A DNA stretch of 64,000 bases from an uncultured Croceitalea sp. (GTDB lineage Bacteria; Bacteroidota; Bacteroidia; Flavobacteriales; Flavobacteriaceae), in the NCBI GenBank assembly GCA_947495075.1, contig CANLXH010000002.1, positions 310,001 through 374,000 on the forward strand, in the 5' to 3' direction. A program made the position numbers and the translations under genes. Shown here in pieces: positions 8,778 to 17,562 of the stretch; position 1 is the stretch's first letter; every line of letters begins with the position of its first letter. Under the pieces are notes generated by a model, which ran no database searches, had not been told where the DNA came from, and worked only from the letters and a program-made list of their open reading frames with translations.

Positions 8778-8808
8778 TTGTGCCCTCGCCATACTGACCT
8801 TATATTTG
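8778..8808 (+). promoter_or_regulatory. mfd promoter (TTG-N20-TATATTTG)
   Basis: TTG at 8778-8780, a 20-base spacer, then TATATTTG at 8801-8808: a full match to the Bacteroidota sigma-70-type promoter. It predicts a leader of only about ten bases before the TTG start at 8825, which supports that start. Confidence 0.75.
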
Positions 8809-8824
8809 CAGCAAAGTTTAAAGA

Positions 8825-11800
8825 TTGACCAAATCTTCAATTTTAGCTCTTTTTGAACAGTCTCCTCAACTACGGAAACTGCGGGATGTTATATCCAAAA
8901 CTGTCACTTCGAGCGTACTCGAGAAGTCTTCAAACCAAAAAATTTCTTTAAAAGGTCTGACTGGTTCATCGCTTTCTTTTATAATTTCTGATGCATTCAG
9001 TGCTGGCGAAAATCCATTTTTAATATTACTCAATGACAAAGAGGAAGCTGCGTATTACCTTAATGACCTAGAACAACTCATTGGCAATAGTGACGTGTTG
9101 TTTTATCCTGGTAGTTACCGTAGACCTTATCAAATTGAAGAAACCGATAATGCCAATGTCTTGCTACGAGCGGAGGTTTTAAATCGAATCAACTCTAGAA
9201 AAAAGCCCGCTGTATTAGTCACCTATCCCGATGCACTTTTTGAAAAAGTAGTCACACGGAAAGAGCTTGATAAAAACACTCTTAAAATAAAATTAGAAGA
9301 TACCCTATCTCTTGAATTTTTAAACGAGGTGCTTTTCGAATATCAGTTTAAGCGCGTAGACTTTGTTACCGAACCTGGAGAGTTTTCTGTGCGTGGAGGT
9401 ATTGTAGATGTGTTTTCTTTTTCACATGACGAACCTTACCGTATCGAATTTTTTGGAGATGAAGTAGAAAGTATTAGAACTTTTGATGTAGAAACCCAGT
9501 TGTCTACAGAAAAGGTGAAACGTATAAGTATCATACCCAATGTTGCCAATAAATTGGTACATGAAAGTCGTGAAAGTTTTCTAAAATATATTTCCTCCAA
9601 TACCGTCATTTTTAGCAAGAATCTGGATTTGGTCTACGACCGAATTGATTCTAATTTTGAAAAGGCAAAAGAGAGTTTTAAGAAACTAAATGAAGAGATT
9701 AAGCATGCTGAACCTGATGAATTATTTTTAAATTCTAGTGTTTTTAAAGAGCAGTTAAAACAGTTTCAATTTTTAGAGATTGGACAAAACTCAAAAGACC
9801 TTTCTCCAACATTCGAGGTTATATTCAATACCAAACCACAACCTTCTTTCAATAAAAAGTTTGATTTACTTATTGAAAATCTCAACGATAATCATGATGC
9901 GGGTTATACCAATTACATTTTCTGTGCAACAGACCAGCAAGCCAAACGTTTTCATGATATTTTTGAAGAAAGTCAACGAACGGTACATTACAAAACCGTT
10001 GTTTTTCCATTATATCAAGGGTTTGTAGACAACGATTTAAAAATTGTTTGTTACACCGACCATCAAATCTTTGAGAGGTACCATAAGTTCCATCTAAAAA
10101 ACGGTTATGCCAAAAAACAGGCCATTACCCTTAAAGAACTTAACAAACTAGAGATTGGAGATTACGTGACTCATATAGACCATGGAATTGGCAAATTTGG
10201 CGGACTGCAAAAAATAGATGTTGAGGGCAAAAAGCAAGAGGCTATAAAATTAATGTATGGAGAACGTGATATTCTCTATGTTAGCATACATTCACTACAC
10301 AAGATTTCTAAATTTAATGGTAAGGATGGAGCTCCACCAAAAATCTATAAATTAGGTTCTGGAGCTTGGAAAAAAGTAAAGGAAAAGACCAAAAGTAGGG
10401 TCAAAAAAATTGCTTTTGACCTCATAAAAATTTACGCTAAACGAAGGCTAGAAAAAGGCTTTCAATATGCTCCTGATAGTTACTTACAACACGAGTTAGA
10501 GGCATCCTTTATTTATGAGGATACGCCAGATCAGGAAAAATCCACAGCCGATGTCAAAAAAGACATGGAAAGCGAGCGCCCTATGGACCGTTTAATCTGT
10601 GGGGATGTAGGTTTTGGAAAAACAGAAGTAGCTATCCGCGCTGCATTTAAAGCAGTAGATAACGGAAAGCAAGTCGCCGTACTTGTACCGACGACCATTT
10701 TAGCCTTTCAACATGCACGAACGTTTCGAGAGCGACTAAAAGAGATGCCGGTAACAGTAGATTATTTGAATCGGTTTCGTACAGCTAAAGAAAAACGTGA
10801 AACTTTAGAACGCCTCATAGAAGGCAAAGTGGACATCATCATTGGCACTCACCAATTGGTCAATAAAAATGTAAAATTTAAAGATTTAGGACTGCTCATT
10901 GTTGATGAAGAGCAGAAGTTTGGGGTAGCTGTAAAAGACAAGTTAAAATCCATTAAAGAGAATGTAGATGTTTTGACCTTGACTGCAACACCCATTCCAA
11001 GAACTTTACAATTTAGCTTAATGGCCGCACGGGATTTATCCGTAATTACGACCCCTCCACCCAACCGCTACCCTATCGAAAGTAGGGTGATTCGTTTTAA
11101 TGAAGAAATCATTCGCGATGCAGTTTCTTATGAAATTCAGCGTGGCGGACAGGTATTTTTTATCCATAACCGTATTGAGAATATTAAGGAAGTAGCAGGT
11201 ATGATTCAACGCCTCGTACCGGATGCTAAAGTTGGTATTGGTCATGGTCAAATGGAAGGTAAAAAACTGGAAAACCTGATGCTTTCATTTATGAATGGGG
11301 AGTTCGATGTTTTGGTTTCGACTACGATAGTTGAAAGCGGGCTTGATGTAACCAATGCGAATACCATTTTCATTCACAATGCAAATAATTTTGGCTTAAG
11401 CGATTTACACCAAATGCGTGGTCGCGTGGGTCGTAGCAATAAAAAAGCGTTCTGCTATTTTATTACCCCACCCTATGAGGTAATGACCACCGATGCCCGA
11501 AAACGTATTGAAGCTTTGGAACAATTTACCGAGCTTGGCAGCGGATTTAACATTGCCATGAAGGATTTAGAAATTCGTGGTGCCGGGGATTTATTGGGCG
11601 GAGAGCAAAGCGGATTTATCAATGAAATTGGATTTGAAACTTACCAAAAGATTTTGGCCGAGGCCATTGAAGAACTCAAGGAAAATGAGTTTAAAGAGCT
11701 GTATGAAGAAGTAGAAGGTGACAAACCTAAAGTTTTTGTAAAAGAAACCCAGCTCGACACTGATTTTGAACTCCTCTTCCCAGATGACTATATTAACAAC

Positions 11801-12208
11801 ATCACCGAGCGCCTTAATTTATACACCCAGCTAAACGCCATTGAAAATGAAGAAGGCCTTCAAAAATTTGAAACCGAACTCGTTGACCGTTTTGGCGAAT
11901 TGCCAACCCAAGTGGTGGACTTGTTTAACTCTGTTCGTATCAAATGGTTGGCTAACAGTATCGGTCTTGAAAAGGTGATTTTAAAGAAGAATAAATTCAT
12001 TGGATATTTCCTTTCCGACCAGCAATCGCCTTTTTACCAAACCGCTATCTTTACTAAGGTTTTACAGTACGTACAAAGTCACCCAAAGCAATGTCAACTC
12101 AAAGAAAAACAAACCCGAAATGGATTGCGCTTGTTATTAACTTTTGAGAGGATTACAAGTGTGGAGAAGGCTTTAAAGGTTTTAGATTCCTTAGTTCAAA
12201 AAAACTAA
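8825..12208 (+). CDS. mfd: Transcription-repair coupling factor Mfd
   Basis: 1127-residue DNA translocase that removes stalled RNA polymerase and recruits UvrA for transcription-coupled repair. Order of parts: N-terminal UvrB-like region (about 1-420), CarD-type RNA polymerase interaction domain (from about 437, EIGDYVTHIDHGIGKFGG), RecG-like motor with Walker A GDVGFGKTE (about 593), DEEQ box (about 693), TATPIPRTLQ and motif VI QMRGRVGRS, then the TRCF C-terminal domain. The TTG start fits both the family N-terminus and the upstream promoter. Oddity: residues about 26-35 (TVTSSVLEKS) are encoded by palindromic repeat B inserted in frame before the conserved KISLKGLTGSSLSF segment. Confidence 0.96.
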   Translation: MTKSSILALFEQSPQLRKLRDVISKTVTSSVLEKSSNQKISLKGLTGSSLSFIISDAFSAGENPFLILLNDKEEAAYYLNDLEQLIGNSDVLFYPGSYRRPYQIEETDNANVLLRAEVLNRINSRKKPAVLVTYPDALFEKVVTRKELDKNTLKIKLEDTLSLEFLNEVLFEYQFKRVDFVTEPGEFSVRGGIVDVFSFSHDEPYRIEFFGDEVESIRTFDVETQLSTEKVKRISIIPNVANKLVHESRESFLKYISSNTVIFSKNLDLVYDRIDSNFEKAKESFKKLNEEIKHAEPDELFLNSSVFKEQLKQFQFLEIGQNSKDLSPTFEVIFNTKPQPSFNKKFDLLIENLNDNHDAGYTNYIFCATDQQAKRFHDIFEESQRTVHYKTVVFPLYQGFVDNDLKIVCYTDHQIFERYHKFHLKNGYAKKQAITLKELNKLEIGDYVTHIDHGIGKFGGLQKIDVEGKKQEAIKLMYGERDILYVSIHSLHKISKFNGKDGAPPKIYKLGSGAWKKVKEKTKSRVKKIAFDLIKIYAKRRLEKGFQYAPDSYLQHELEASFIYEDTPDQEKSTADVKKDMESERPMDRLICGDVGFGKTEVAIRAAFKAVDNGKQVAVLVPTTILAFQHARTFRERLKEMPVTVDYLNRFRTAKEKRETLERLIEGKVDIIIGTHQLVNKNVKFKDLGLLIVDEEQKFGVAVKDKLKSIKENVDVLTLTATPIPRTLQFSLMAARDLSVITTPPPNRYPIESRVIRFNEEIIRDAVSYEIQRGGQVFFIHNRIENIKEVAGMIQRLVPDAKVGIGHGQMEGKKLENLMLSFMNGEFDVLVSTTIVESGLDVTNANTIFIHNANNFGLSDLHQMRGRVGRSNKKAFCYFITPPYEVMTTDARKRIEALEQFTELGSGFNIAMKDLEIRGAGDLLGGEQSGFINEIGFETYQKILAEAIEELKENEFKELYEEVEGDKPKVFVKETQLDTDFELLFPDDYINNITERLNLYTQLNAIENEEGLQKFETELVDRFGELPTQVVDLFNSVRIKWLANSIGLEKVILKKNKFIGYFLSDQQSPFYQTAIFTKVLQYVQSHPKQCQLKEKQTRNGLRLLLTFERITSVEKALKVLDSLVQKN
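8902..8927 (+). repeat. Repeat family B copy inside mfd (in frame)
   Basis: 26-bp TGTCACTTCGAGCGTACTCG then AGAAGT. It is a near-palindrome with ACTT/AAGT outer stem ends, where the copies flanking the GIY-YIG gene at 26326 have AGGT/ACCT. The outer stem pairs change together, showing that the hairpin rather than the coding sense is what the family conserves. Confidence 0.75.
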
Positions 12209-12305
12209 GCATCTATCTCTTTTTTCAAATCCTTTATTACAGTTTGATAATAAGTTCCAAAAAGTTTGAATGAACTCAGCAAACTCATTTTGAAGATGCT
12301 CATCA

Positions 12306-12911
12306 TTAAATGAATTTGACTTTATTCATAGCCTGTAGACATAATTCATCGTAATCCACAATACTTTGAACTGATAATTTGAAAATAGAATTTTTTTTGA
12401 ATAAATGATTTTTGGTCACAAAAACATGGCTAAAAAAAATTTTAGCTTCTAACACAGATTGGGTTTGCCTTTCCAAGTCATTAAACTGACTTTTTAGGAT
12501 TCTTCCTAATTCTGAACCATTTATTTCTTTCCCATGAATCTTCATCACAAATAATGCAACACGATATATTTTGGTTTCATATCCGACTATTTTCATCATA
12601 CTATTACTAAATTCTTCTATCACATCTATTCTTAATCTTTTTAATGACAAAGTATAGTTTTCCTCATTAGATTGTTTTGCTACTAACCAAGTAAGCAACC
12701 CTAAAACAATTAAACTTAAAATGGAAATTATAGGATTTATAATGCCTCCTACAAAATCCCCAAAAACACCCCAATGTTCTGGATTGTCCGATATTTTAAA
12801 TGATGAAAAGTGAAAAGCGTAAAATACGATTGGAAATAATAGTAATAAGAATGAAATTACTAATACAAATTTCCAGTTTTTTATCAACCATAAATCATTT
12901 GGCCTTTTCAT
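12306..12911 (-). CDS. Two-TM membrane protein resembling putative phage abortive infection (PutAbiC) family
   Basis: 201 residues: a cytosolic start, TM1 (KFVLVISFLLLLFPIVFYAF), the characteristic loop HWGVFGDFVGGIINPIISIL, TM2, then a helical cytosolic domain of about 120 residues. The GDFxGGxxNPIxS loop between two TM helices is the hallmark of PutAbiC-type proteins, some of which are linked to phage defence. The C-terminal part is not recognisable to me. It stands alone next to the repeat-A cluster. Function is inferred only from the N-terminal module. Confidence 0.55.
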   Translation of the reverse strand: MKRPNDLWLIKNWKFVLVISFLLLLFPIVFYAFHFSSFKISDNPEHWGVFGDFVGGIINPIISILSLIVLGLLTWLVAKQSNEENYTLSLKRLRIDVIEEFSNSMMKIVGYETKIYRVALFVMKIHGKEINGSELGRILKSQFNDLERQTQSVLEAKIFFSHVFVTKNHLFKKNSIFKLSVQSIVDYDELCLQAMNKVKFI

Positions 12912-12943
12912 AATATAATCTTATTAGATAAAAATAAACAAAT

Positions 12944-13519
12944 AGATTTCTCACACTTATTTCATTTGGTTCGAAATGACATAGTGTTTCCAAAAAACGT
13001 TAGTCATTCCGACAGAGCTGCCACATTAAGCTTGTTGAAGTGAAAGCGACGAGGAATCTAAATCCAAAATCTAAAGATTTCTCACATTCGTTCGAAATGA
13101 CTAAAAAACCCAAAAAAAGAACAGTCATTTCGACATGAGGAGTGAAACAACGATTGAGAAATCTAAAAAGAGTAAATTCATATATGTTTTATAATCATTT
13201 TGTTTATATCGTTACTAATGAGAATAAAACAACACTCTATATTGGTGTAACCAATAACATCTAAAGAAGGTTGGCCCAACATTATTTTGATAGCCAGAAT
13301 GCTAAAAATTCTTTCGCAGGAAAATACAACTGTTATCATCTGCTATACTATGAAGGATTTGAATCTGCCAAAACAGCTATTCTTCGTGAAAAGGAAATCA
13401 AAAAATGGAGAAGAGATAAGAAAGATATATTAATCTCTAAATTCAATCCAAATTGGGAATTTCTAAACAGTCAAGTAATTTGAGATTTCTCACACTCATT
13501 ACATTCGGTTCGAAATGAC
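12944..13519. repeat. Cluster of five family-A arms in alternating orientation, holding a GIY-YIG gene
   Basis: In order: a right arm 12944-12980 (AGATTTCTC...TTCGAAATGAC); a complete left-right element 13003-13101 (GTCATTCCGACAGAG...TTCGAAATGAC); a left arm 13124-13164 (GTCATTTCGACATGAGGAGT...GAGAAATCT); the GIY-YIG gene; and a right arm 13483-13519. The two spacers between units (12981-13002 and 13102-13123) are both exactly 22 bases and A/C-rich. The stop codon of the GIY-YIG gene abuts the right arm. Confidence 0.85.
13184..13483 (+). pseudogene. GIY-YIG endonuclease-family gene with an in-frame nonsense codon
   Basis: Reading from ATG 13184 gives MFYNHFVYIVTNENKTTLYI then GVTNNI, the GIY-YIG core of the YhbQ/UvrC-N-like single-domain family. 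A TAA at 13262-13264 interrupts where the family has a charged residue before RRLAQH. The frame then continues normally (KNSFAGKYNCYHLLYYE, REKEIKKWRRDKK, NPNWEF) to TGA 13481-13483. One base change would restore a product of about 99 residues. It is flanked by inverted arms of repeat A. The later ATG-like start at 13271 lacks the catalytic core. Confidence 0.8.
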
Positions 13520-13573
13520 TAAAGAATTTCTTGGAAACCGCTGTACTCAAAGTGGCATTTCAATCAGAAAGCT

Positions 13574-14758
13574 CTATTTACCAGATTTTTCAAGCTCCTT
13601 TAATATCTGACTCTGCTCGGATGTCCGTTGTGGAATGTTATAGGTAGACCAGAAATTAGCGTCATAATCTCCAGCTTGATTTTCTATACTGGCACCAATA
13701 TCTAGATTTCTTTTAAAAGGATAGATAGCTACATTTTCTGTAATAATATTATTTATAAAAAGTTCTTTTTTAGGGTATTTGGTAAAGAGTATTTTTCCAG
13801 ATTCCAATCCTTTAAAGATTCGCCAATGGTCTTCTTCTTTTTGGTATTTTAAATACATTTTACCTTGGTATTCTTGGTACTCAAATACTACATTGTAAAA
13901 AACCTGTAAAGCTCCGTTAGTAAATCGTCTGCGCCAAGACCTATTTTTTATAGCCTGTCTAGTTAATTCCATGCGCACAAAAGCAAAACTTTCAGCATCT
14001 ATATATAAAGTCGCCGTCTGAAAAGGAGTATCTGCTCCAGTAATTTTATACACCAACCTATTATCATAGTTTAAAACATGCTCTATTTCATATTTCCAAC
14101 CTTTTTTAGCTAATATTGGACCGTAATCAAAACGTATAAAATCATCTTCAACCAAATCTATGAGCGAATTCTTACGCTCTTGGTTTTTATTCCAAGGATG
14201 TTTTTTAGCAATACTATTACTTCTTACCCCCATCAACTCGATATGAGGTTCACGTTTTACTTGAGAGCCTTGGTATTTAAACTTAGCAGCGCATTCTAAA
14301 TACTCCACATAATCATCATCTTCTTTTTGCAAGTCTCGAACAAAGCCCTCCAAAATATAGGGTTCTGTTGGGTAGTTTGTCTCAATGTTCTTATAAGCAC
14401 GCTTTACAATATCTTTTGCTGAGAGCACTTTGTTTTTAGAAGCGCTTAGTTGTACCTCATTAAGCTGATTTATTTGAGGTGTTAATCGAATTCTTTCATC
14501 ATTTAAAAAGGAACTGGGCTGTTTTTCAACGCTACTGTATCCCATAGCCGAAATTACTATCATCTCTGATTTGTTTTTAACCGGAATGTGAAATACAAAA
14601 TAGCCTTCGGTATTTGAGGTGGTACCTAAAGCGGTATTCTTAAGATATATGGAAGCAAAAGGAATAGGTTCTGAGCTCTCGTTATCTAATAATTGCCCTT
14701 TTATAGTTACTACATTTTGACCAATAGTAACTACCGATATCAAAAAAAAAAAAGACAA
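13574..14758 (-). CDS. Exported carboxypeptidase-regulatory-like domain protein; 5' end broken at a poly-T tract
   Basis: About 394 residues: a hydrophobic start, a CarboxypepD_reg-like beta-sandwich (VTIKGQLLDNESSEPIPFAS ... GYFVFHI), then a large region typical of Bacteroidota outer-membrane-associated proteins (SAKDIVKRAYKNIETNYP; LYIDAESFAFVRMEL). The frame can start only at TTG 14758. A better signal peptide (MIKTTRTFFCLFFF...) begins at ATG 14784 but is out of frame by one base across T8 and T12 homopolymers. Adding one T to the 12-T run joins ATG, signal peptide and domain perfectly. This is either a sequencing/deletion break or an ON/OFF slippage switch. Confidence 0.75.
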   Translation of the reverse strand: MSFFFLISVVTIGQNVVTIKGQLLDNESSEPIPFASIYLKNTALGTTSNTEGYFVFHIPVKNKSEMIVISAMGYSSVEKQPSSFLNDERIRLTPQINQLNEVQLSASKNKVLSAKDIVKRAYKNIETNYPTEPYILEGFVRDLQKEDDDYVEYLECAAKFKYQGSQVKREPHIELMGVRSNSIAKKHPWNKNQERKNSLIDLVEDDFIRFDYGPILAKKGWKYEIEHVLNYDNRLVYKITGADTPFQTATLYIDAESFAFVRMELTRQAIKNRSWRRRFTNGALQVFYNVVFEYQEYQGKMYLKYQKEEDHWRIFKGLESGKILFTKYPKKELFINNIITENVAIYPFKRNLDIGASIENQAGDYDANFWSTYNIPQRTSEQSQILKELEKSGK

Positions 14759-14832
14759 AAAAAAGTTCTAGTAGTTTTTATCATAAAATTGAGACGAAGT
14801 GTATTTTATATTGTTACAAAGAAAAGGAGAAA

Positions 14833-15447
14833 TCAAGGCTTTATATACCCATACTTCGCTAAATGCTCTGGTTTGTAGTAATTGTATAATCCAGCAATAG
14901 CAGCGGTATCCAACTCTTCTAGAGCTACGTCGCCATCCTCTAAAATAGCAGTTTCTGGTAAAATCAAATGCTCAATTTTACCAATAACCAAATGGGTATT
15001 ATTACATTTTATAAGCTGCTCTTCTTGAAAAGAGAGTCCGATTTTTATATGACTTTCCACTACAAACGGGGCATAAAAGTCTTCATGATAAAACTCCGTT
15101 AAACCAACCGCATCAAACTCAGAAATACCTCGTTCATACTTGGCAGAAGTTTGGTGAGCTTTTTTGTGAATTGCCGTCGTGATTTGATTGATGGTGTAAA
15201 AGCCAGTTTCTTTTATGTTTTCATAGGTGTGGCGTTCAACTGTGATTGGCCTTAGAATGAACCCTAAATATGGGGGATTCGCCCCTATATGAACTACACT
15301 ATTAAAAACTGCCAAGTTGGTATGTCCACTTTTAGATTTTGTACCAATAAGATTTGCAGGTTTATAACCAGAAACCTTATTGATTAGGTTCGCTCGAAAG
15401 CGACTGGGCAGACCCATGATTTCATCAAAAGAGAACATCTTATCCAT
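14833..15447 (-). CDS. Flavin reductase-like FMN-binding oxidoreductase
   Basis: About 204 residues with the flavin-reductase domain pattern: FRANLINKVSGYKPANLIGT, a phosphate/FMN-binding stretch (NLAVFNSVVHIGANPPYLGF), RPITVERHTYENIKETGFYT and KAHQTSAKYERGISEFD. Bacteroidota members are cytosolic FMN proteins of uncharacterised substrate. The frame is open further upstream to 15525, but those residues come from repeat A. A promoter box ends 15 bases before ATG 15447, so I start there (MDKMFSFDEIMGLPSRF); an ATG at 15438 is also possible. Confidence 0.85.
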   Translation of the reverse strand: MDKMFSFDEIMGLPSRFRANLINKVSGYKPANLIGTKSKSGHTNLAVFNSVVHIGANPPYLGFILRPITVERHTYENIKETGFYTINQITTAIHKKAHQTSAKYERGISEFDAVGLTEFYHEDFYAPFVVESHIKIGLSFQEEQLIKCNNTHLVIGKIEHLILPETAILEDGDVALEELDTAAIAGLYNYYKPEHLAKYGYIKP

Positions 15448-15461
15448 AACAGCTATTTGTG

Positions 15462-15490
15462 CAAAGGTATTTAGATTTCCTACAAACCAA
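15462..15490 (-). promoter_or_regulatory. Promoter of the flavin reductase gene (TTG-N18-TACCTTTG)
   Basis: On the minus strand: TTG (15488-15490), 18 bases, TACCTTTG (15462-15469), then 14 bases to ATG 15447. It begins just inside the end of repeat A at 15503, which places the repeat directly upstream of a promoter. Confidence 0.6.
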
Positions 15491-15502
15491 AACAGCCTAA
15501 AA

Positions 15503-15585
15503 GTCATTCCGACAGAGTGTAGCAACGAGGAATCTAAAAATCAGTTTGAGATTTCTCACACTTATTTTATTCTGTTCGAAATGAC
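15503..15585. repeat. Palindromic repeat family A, two-armed copy
   Basis: 83 bp from GTCATTCCGACAGAGTGTAG through GAGGAATCT, a short loop, then AGATTTCTCACACTTATTTT to TTCGAAATGAC. It fills the gap between the zinc-ribbon gene (stop at 15595) and the flavin reductase gene. Confidence 0.85.
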
Positions 15586-15594
15586 CGAAATAAA

Positions 15595-16431
15595 TTATTC
15601 TACCAAAACAGAGCCCATTTCTTTTTCTTCTAATGCAATTGGTTTATCGCCATAGAAAGGTAGTAACAATTGTTTATCAGCGAAACGACCGCCTAAATCT
15701 TCATCAAATGGAGTTTTTACCAAAACCGTATTCCACTTGCCTTCAATGCCAATAAAATACTGTGTTATGCTATCCTTTGGGTTTGTATAACGCATACAAT
15801 CTTCTACAACATCAATTAGTTCTTTTCTATATTTTGAATCTATCTTTTTGATATCGCGAATCTCAAGTAAAATAAGCAGCTTATCGTCGTTTTGTTTGGT
15901 AAAATAGGCAATGTCTTCAGTACTAATTCCACCTACAATATCGTCATCTACACATTGTTTTAGTGCTAGAGTTACGGTATCCTTAGTTTGTACAATACTA
16001 GAAAGCCTATCGATGTCTGCGTTTAAAAGCGCTAACCTAGGGTCTACTTCAATTTTATACTTTTCTGGATTGTTTGACCGCATGTATACCCCATAAAACG
16101 AAATAGTCATCATTATCGCAAAAAAAGCAACCAAAACCAGACATCCACATCCTTGCCATAAAGGCCTTTTTGCTGGGTTCAGTCGATTCTCATTTTCAAG
16201 ACTATGCTGCATTTCTTGTGTAAAATGCGTTTTGTCATAACTCTTTTTACAATGCGTACATTCTGCAATATGTGTTTTAAACAGTGGAATAATAGGAATC
16301 CAAAAAAAATGAAAATATTTACTGAACGTACTTACTACAAAAGAGTCTTGGGTTTGGCAATATGGACAAGTAGTGCGTTTTAATTTTCGCTCTTTTACTT
16401 TTGAAGCTCGGGTTCCAAAAAAGAATAACAT
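15595..16431 (-). CDS. Zinc-ribbon, single-pass membrane protein of unknown function
   Basis: 278 residues. The N-terminal zinc ribbon has two Cys pairs (CPYCQTQ at about 22-25 and CTHCKKSYD at about 58-61). One transmembrane helix follows (GCGCLVLVAFFAIMMTISFY, about residues 94-115), then a C-terminal domain of about 160 residues with acidic, repeat-like helices (DDIVGGISTEDIAYF). The ribbon would be cytosolic and the C-terminal domain outside. I do not recognise the C-terminal domain. ATG 16431 follows a TATTTTTG box. Confidence 0.75.
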   Translation of the reverse strand: MLFFFGTRASKVKERKLKRTTCPYCQTQDSFVVSTFSKYFHFFWIPIIPLFKTHIAECTHCKKSYDKTHFTQEMQHSLENENRLNPAKRPLWQGCGCLVLVAFFAIMMTISFYGVYMRSNNPEKYKIEVDPRLALLNADIDRLSSIVQTKDTVTLALKQCVDDDIVGGISTEDIAYFTKQNDDKLLILLEIRDIKKIDSKYRKELIDVVEDCMRYTNPKDSITQYFIGIEGKWNTVLVKTPFDEDLGGRFADKQLLLPFYGDKPIALEEKEMGSVLVE

Positions 16432-16452
16432 ACGATTGGTTTAGTATTGATT

Positions 16453-16460
16453 CAAAAATA
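16453..16460 (-). promoter_or_regulatory. Candidate -7 box (TATTTTTG) of the zinc-ribbon gene
   Basis: The minus-strand TATTTTTG fits TAnnTTTG, 21 bases before ATG 16431. No TTG at the ideal distance. Confidence 0.4.
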
Positions 16461-16476
16461 CTTCTATTTACCAATT

Positions 16477-16505
16477 AAAAAACCCCCTGTTTAAAGGGGA
16501 TTTTT
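16477..16505 (-). terminator. Rho-independent terminator of the HTH membrane gene
   Basis: CCCC/GGGG stem (CCCCCTGTTTAAAGGGG) flanked by an A run on the left and TTTTT on the right. In the leftward direction it ends in a T-run, 35 bases past the stop at 16541. The symmetry may allow bidirectional use. Confidence 0.75.
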
Positions 16506-16540
16506 ATTCATCTTAGATTTTAAAACCGGTTTAGAAGTAA

Positions 16541-17347
16541 CTACATCTGCTCCTTTACCATAGTTATTATTTTATACAGCAAAATCACCTCAACTATTAC
16601 CGTTGGGAAAAATAGAAATAGCGCAGCTGGAGATAAAAACACAGTTAGCAAACAAAAAGACATTAACAATTCCAATCCGCCCGCAGCAAAGGCAACTGTT
16701 CGTATAAGTTTACCTGCTTTTAAAATAGAGATTGCAAATAAAACTCCTAAAGCTCCAAAAGTGATAGACTCTGCCAATACCAATACTTCAAAATTGAGTT
16801 CACCATAAAAAAGAGAGCTTATATCATAGATGTAAAAGGCCAATAGCGCAATCATAAGTAATACCGTAGTAATTTTCATTAGGTAATTTTTGAGTAGCTT
16901 ACCTACAATTAAAAATCCATAAACAAATAAGATATTGAATACAAGTACAAGTATTTTAATGGTAAAATGTCCCCACTTGCCAAAAACAAGTTCAGCATCT
17001 TCAAACCTAAAATAATCAGCGATACCTTCAAATACTGCTACAATTAAAAACAAGATTCCTGCTATTAGAGAAACCGTTAGCAATGTATGGATTGATTTGG
17101 CTTCTTTTGGTGGTATTACACTTAACTTAGATTCTTGAACTTGGTCAATTTCTTGCAGTGTTTCATAATCATAATCTAGTGCAGATAAAATTGTCTTTAT
17201 CGTATAACTTCTTGGTGAAACTTCACCACTTTCAATACGCTGTAAGGTTCTAACATTGATATTACATTGTTCTACCAATTCTTCTTGGGTAAACCCTTTT
17301 TGTTTTCTTAGTTCTGTGATTTTTAATCCTAATTGTGGTTGTTGCAT
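16541..17347 (-). CDS. Membrane-anchored XRE-family HTH regulator
   Basis: 268 residues. N-terminal helix-turn-helix of the Xre/Cro type (LGLKITELRKQKGFTQEELV ... NINVRTLQRIESGEVSPRSY, about 6-55), a short linker, then about six hydrophobic segments filling the rest. Such HTH-plus-membrane proteins are common in flavobacteria and are thought to pass membrane or ligand signals to nearby promoters; the target here is unknown. It is followed by its own terminator. Upstream it is separated from the next gene by repeat A. Confidence 0.85.
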   Translation of the reverse strand: MQQPQLGLKITELRKQKGFTQEELVEQCNINVRTLQRIESGEVSPRSYTIKTILSALDYDYETLQEIDQVQESKLSVIPPKEAKSIHTLLTVSLIAGILFLIVAVFEGIADYFRFEDAELVFGKWGHFTIKILVLVFNILFVYGFLIVGKLLKNYLMKITTVLLMIALLAFYIYDISSLFYGELNFEVLVLAESITFGALGVLFAISILKAGKLIRTVAFAAGGLELLMSFCLLTVFLSPAALFLFFPTVIVEVILLYKIITMVKEQM

Positions 17348-17463
17348 GACTTATAATTTTTAAAACTTGAAGCAATGTTACGCTCAAGATAAAACAAGCC
17401 CAAGGAATTTACTTGGTTTTGACCCGACATTTATACGGCATTTACTGTAAGCATTAGGGTTTT

Positions 17464-17562
17464 GAGATTTCTCACACTCATTACATTCGGTTCGAAATGA
17501 CTAAAAATGTCAAAGTCATTTCGATATGATTTCAGATAAGCATTAGAACGATTGAGAAATCT
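17464..17562. repeat. Repeat family A arms in outward order (right arm then left arm)
   Basis: 17464-17501 is a right arm (GAGATTTCTCACACTC...TTCGAAATGAC) and 17515-17562 a left arm (GTCATTTCGATATGATTTCA...GAGAAATCT), 13 bases apart. This is the reverse of the usual order, as expected at the junction between two neighbouring units. The outer edge supplies the stop codon of the gene at 17561. Confidence 0.8.

Noticed and set aside
12944..13519. Repeats with two equal spacers considered as a CRISPR array
   Set aside because: The arms alternate in orientation and differ in length, and the spacers are low-complexity A/C-rich and similar to one another; no cas genes are nearby.
15448..15525. Upstream extension of the flavin reductase
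   Set aside because: It runs across the promoter into repeat A; a full TTG-N18-TACCTTTG promoter sits inside it.
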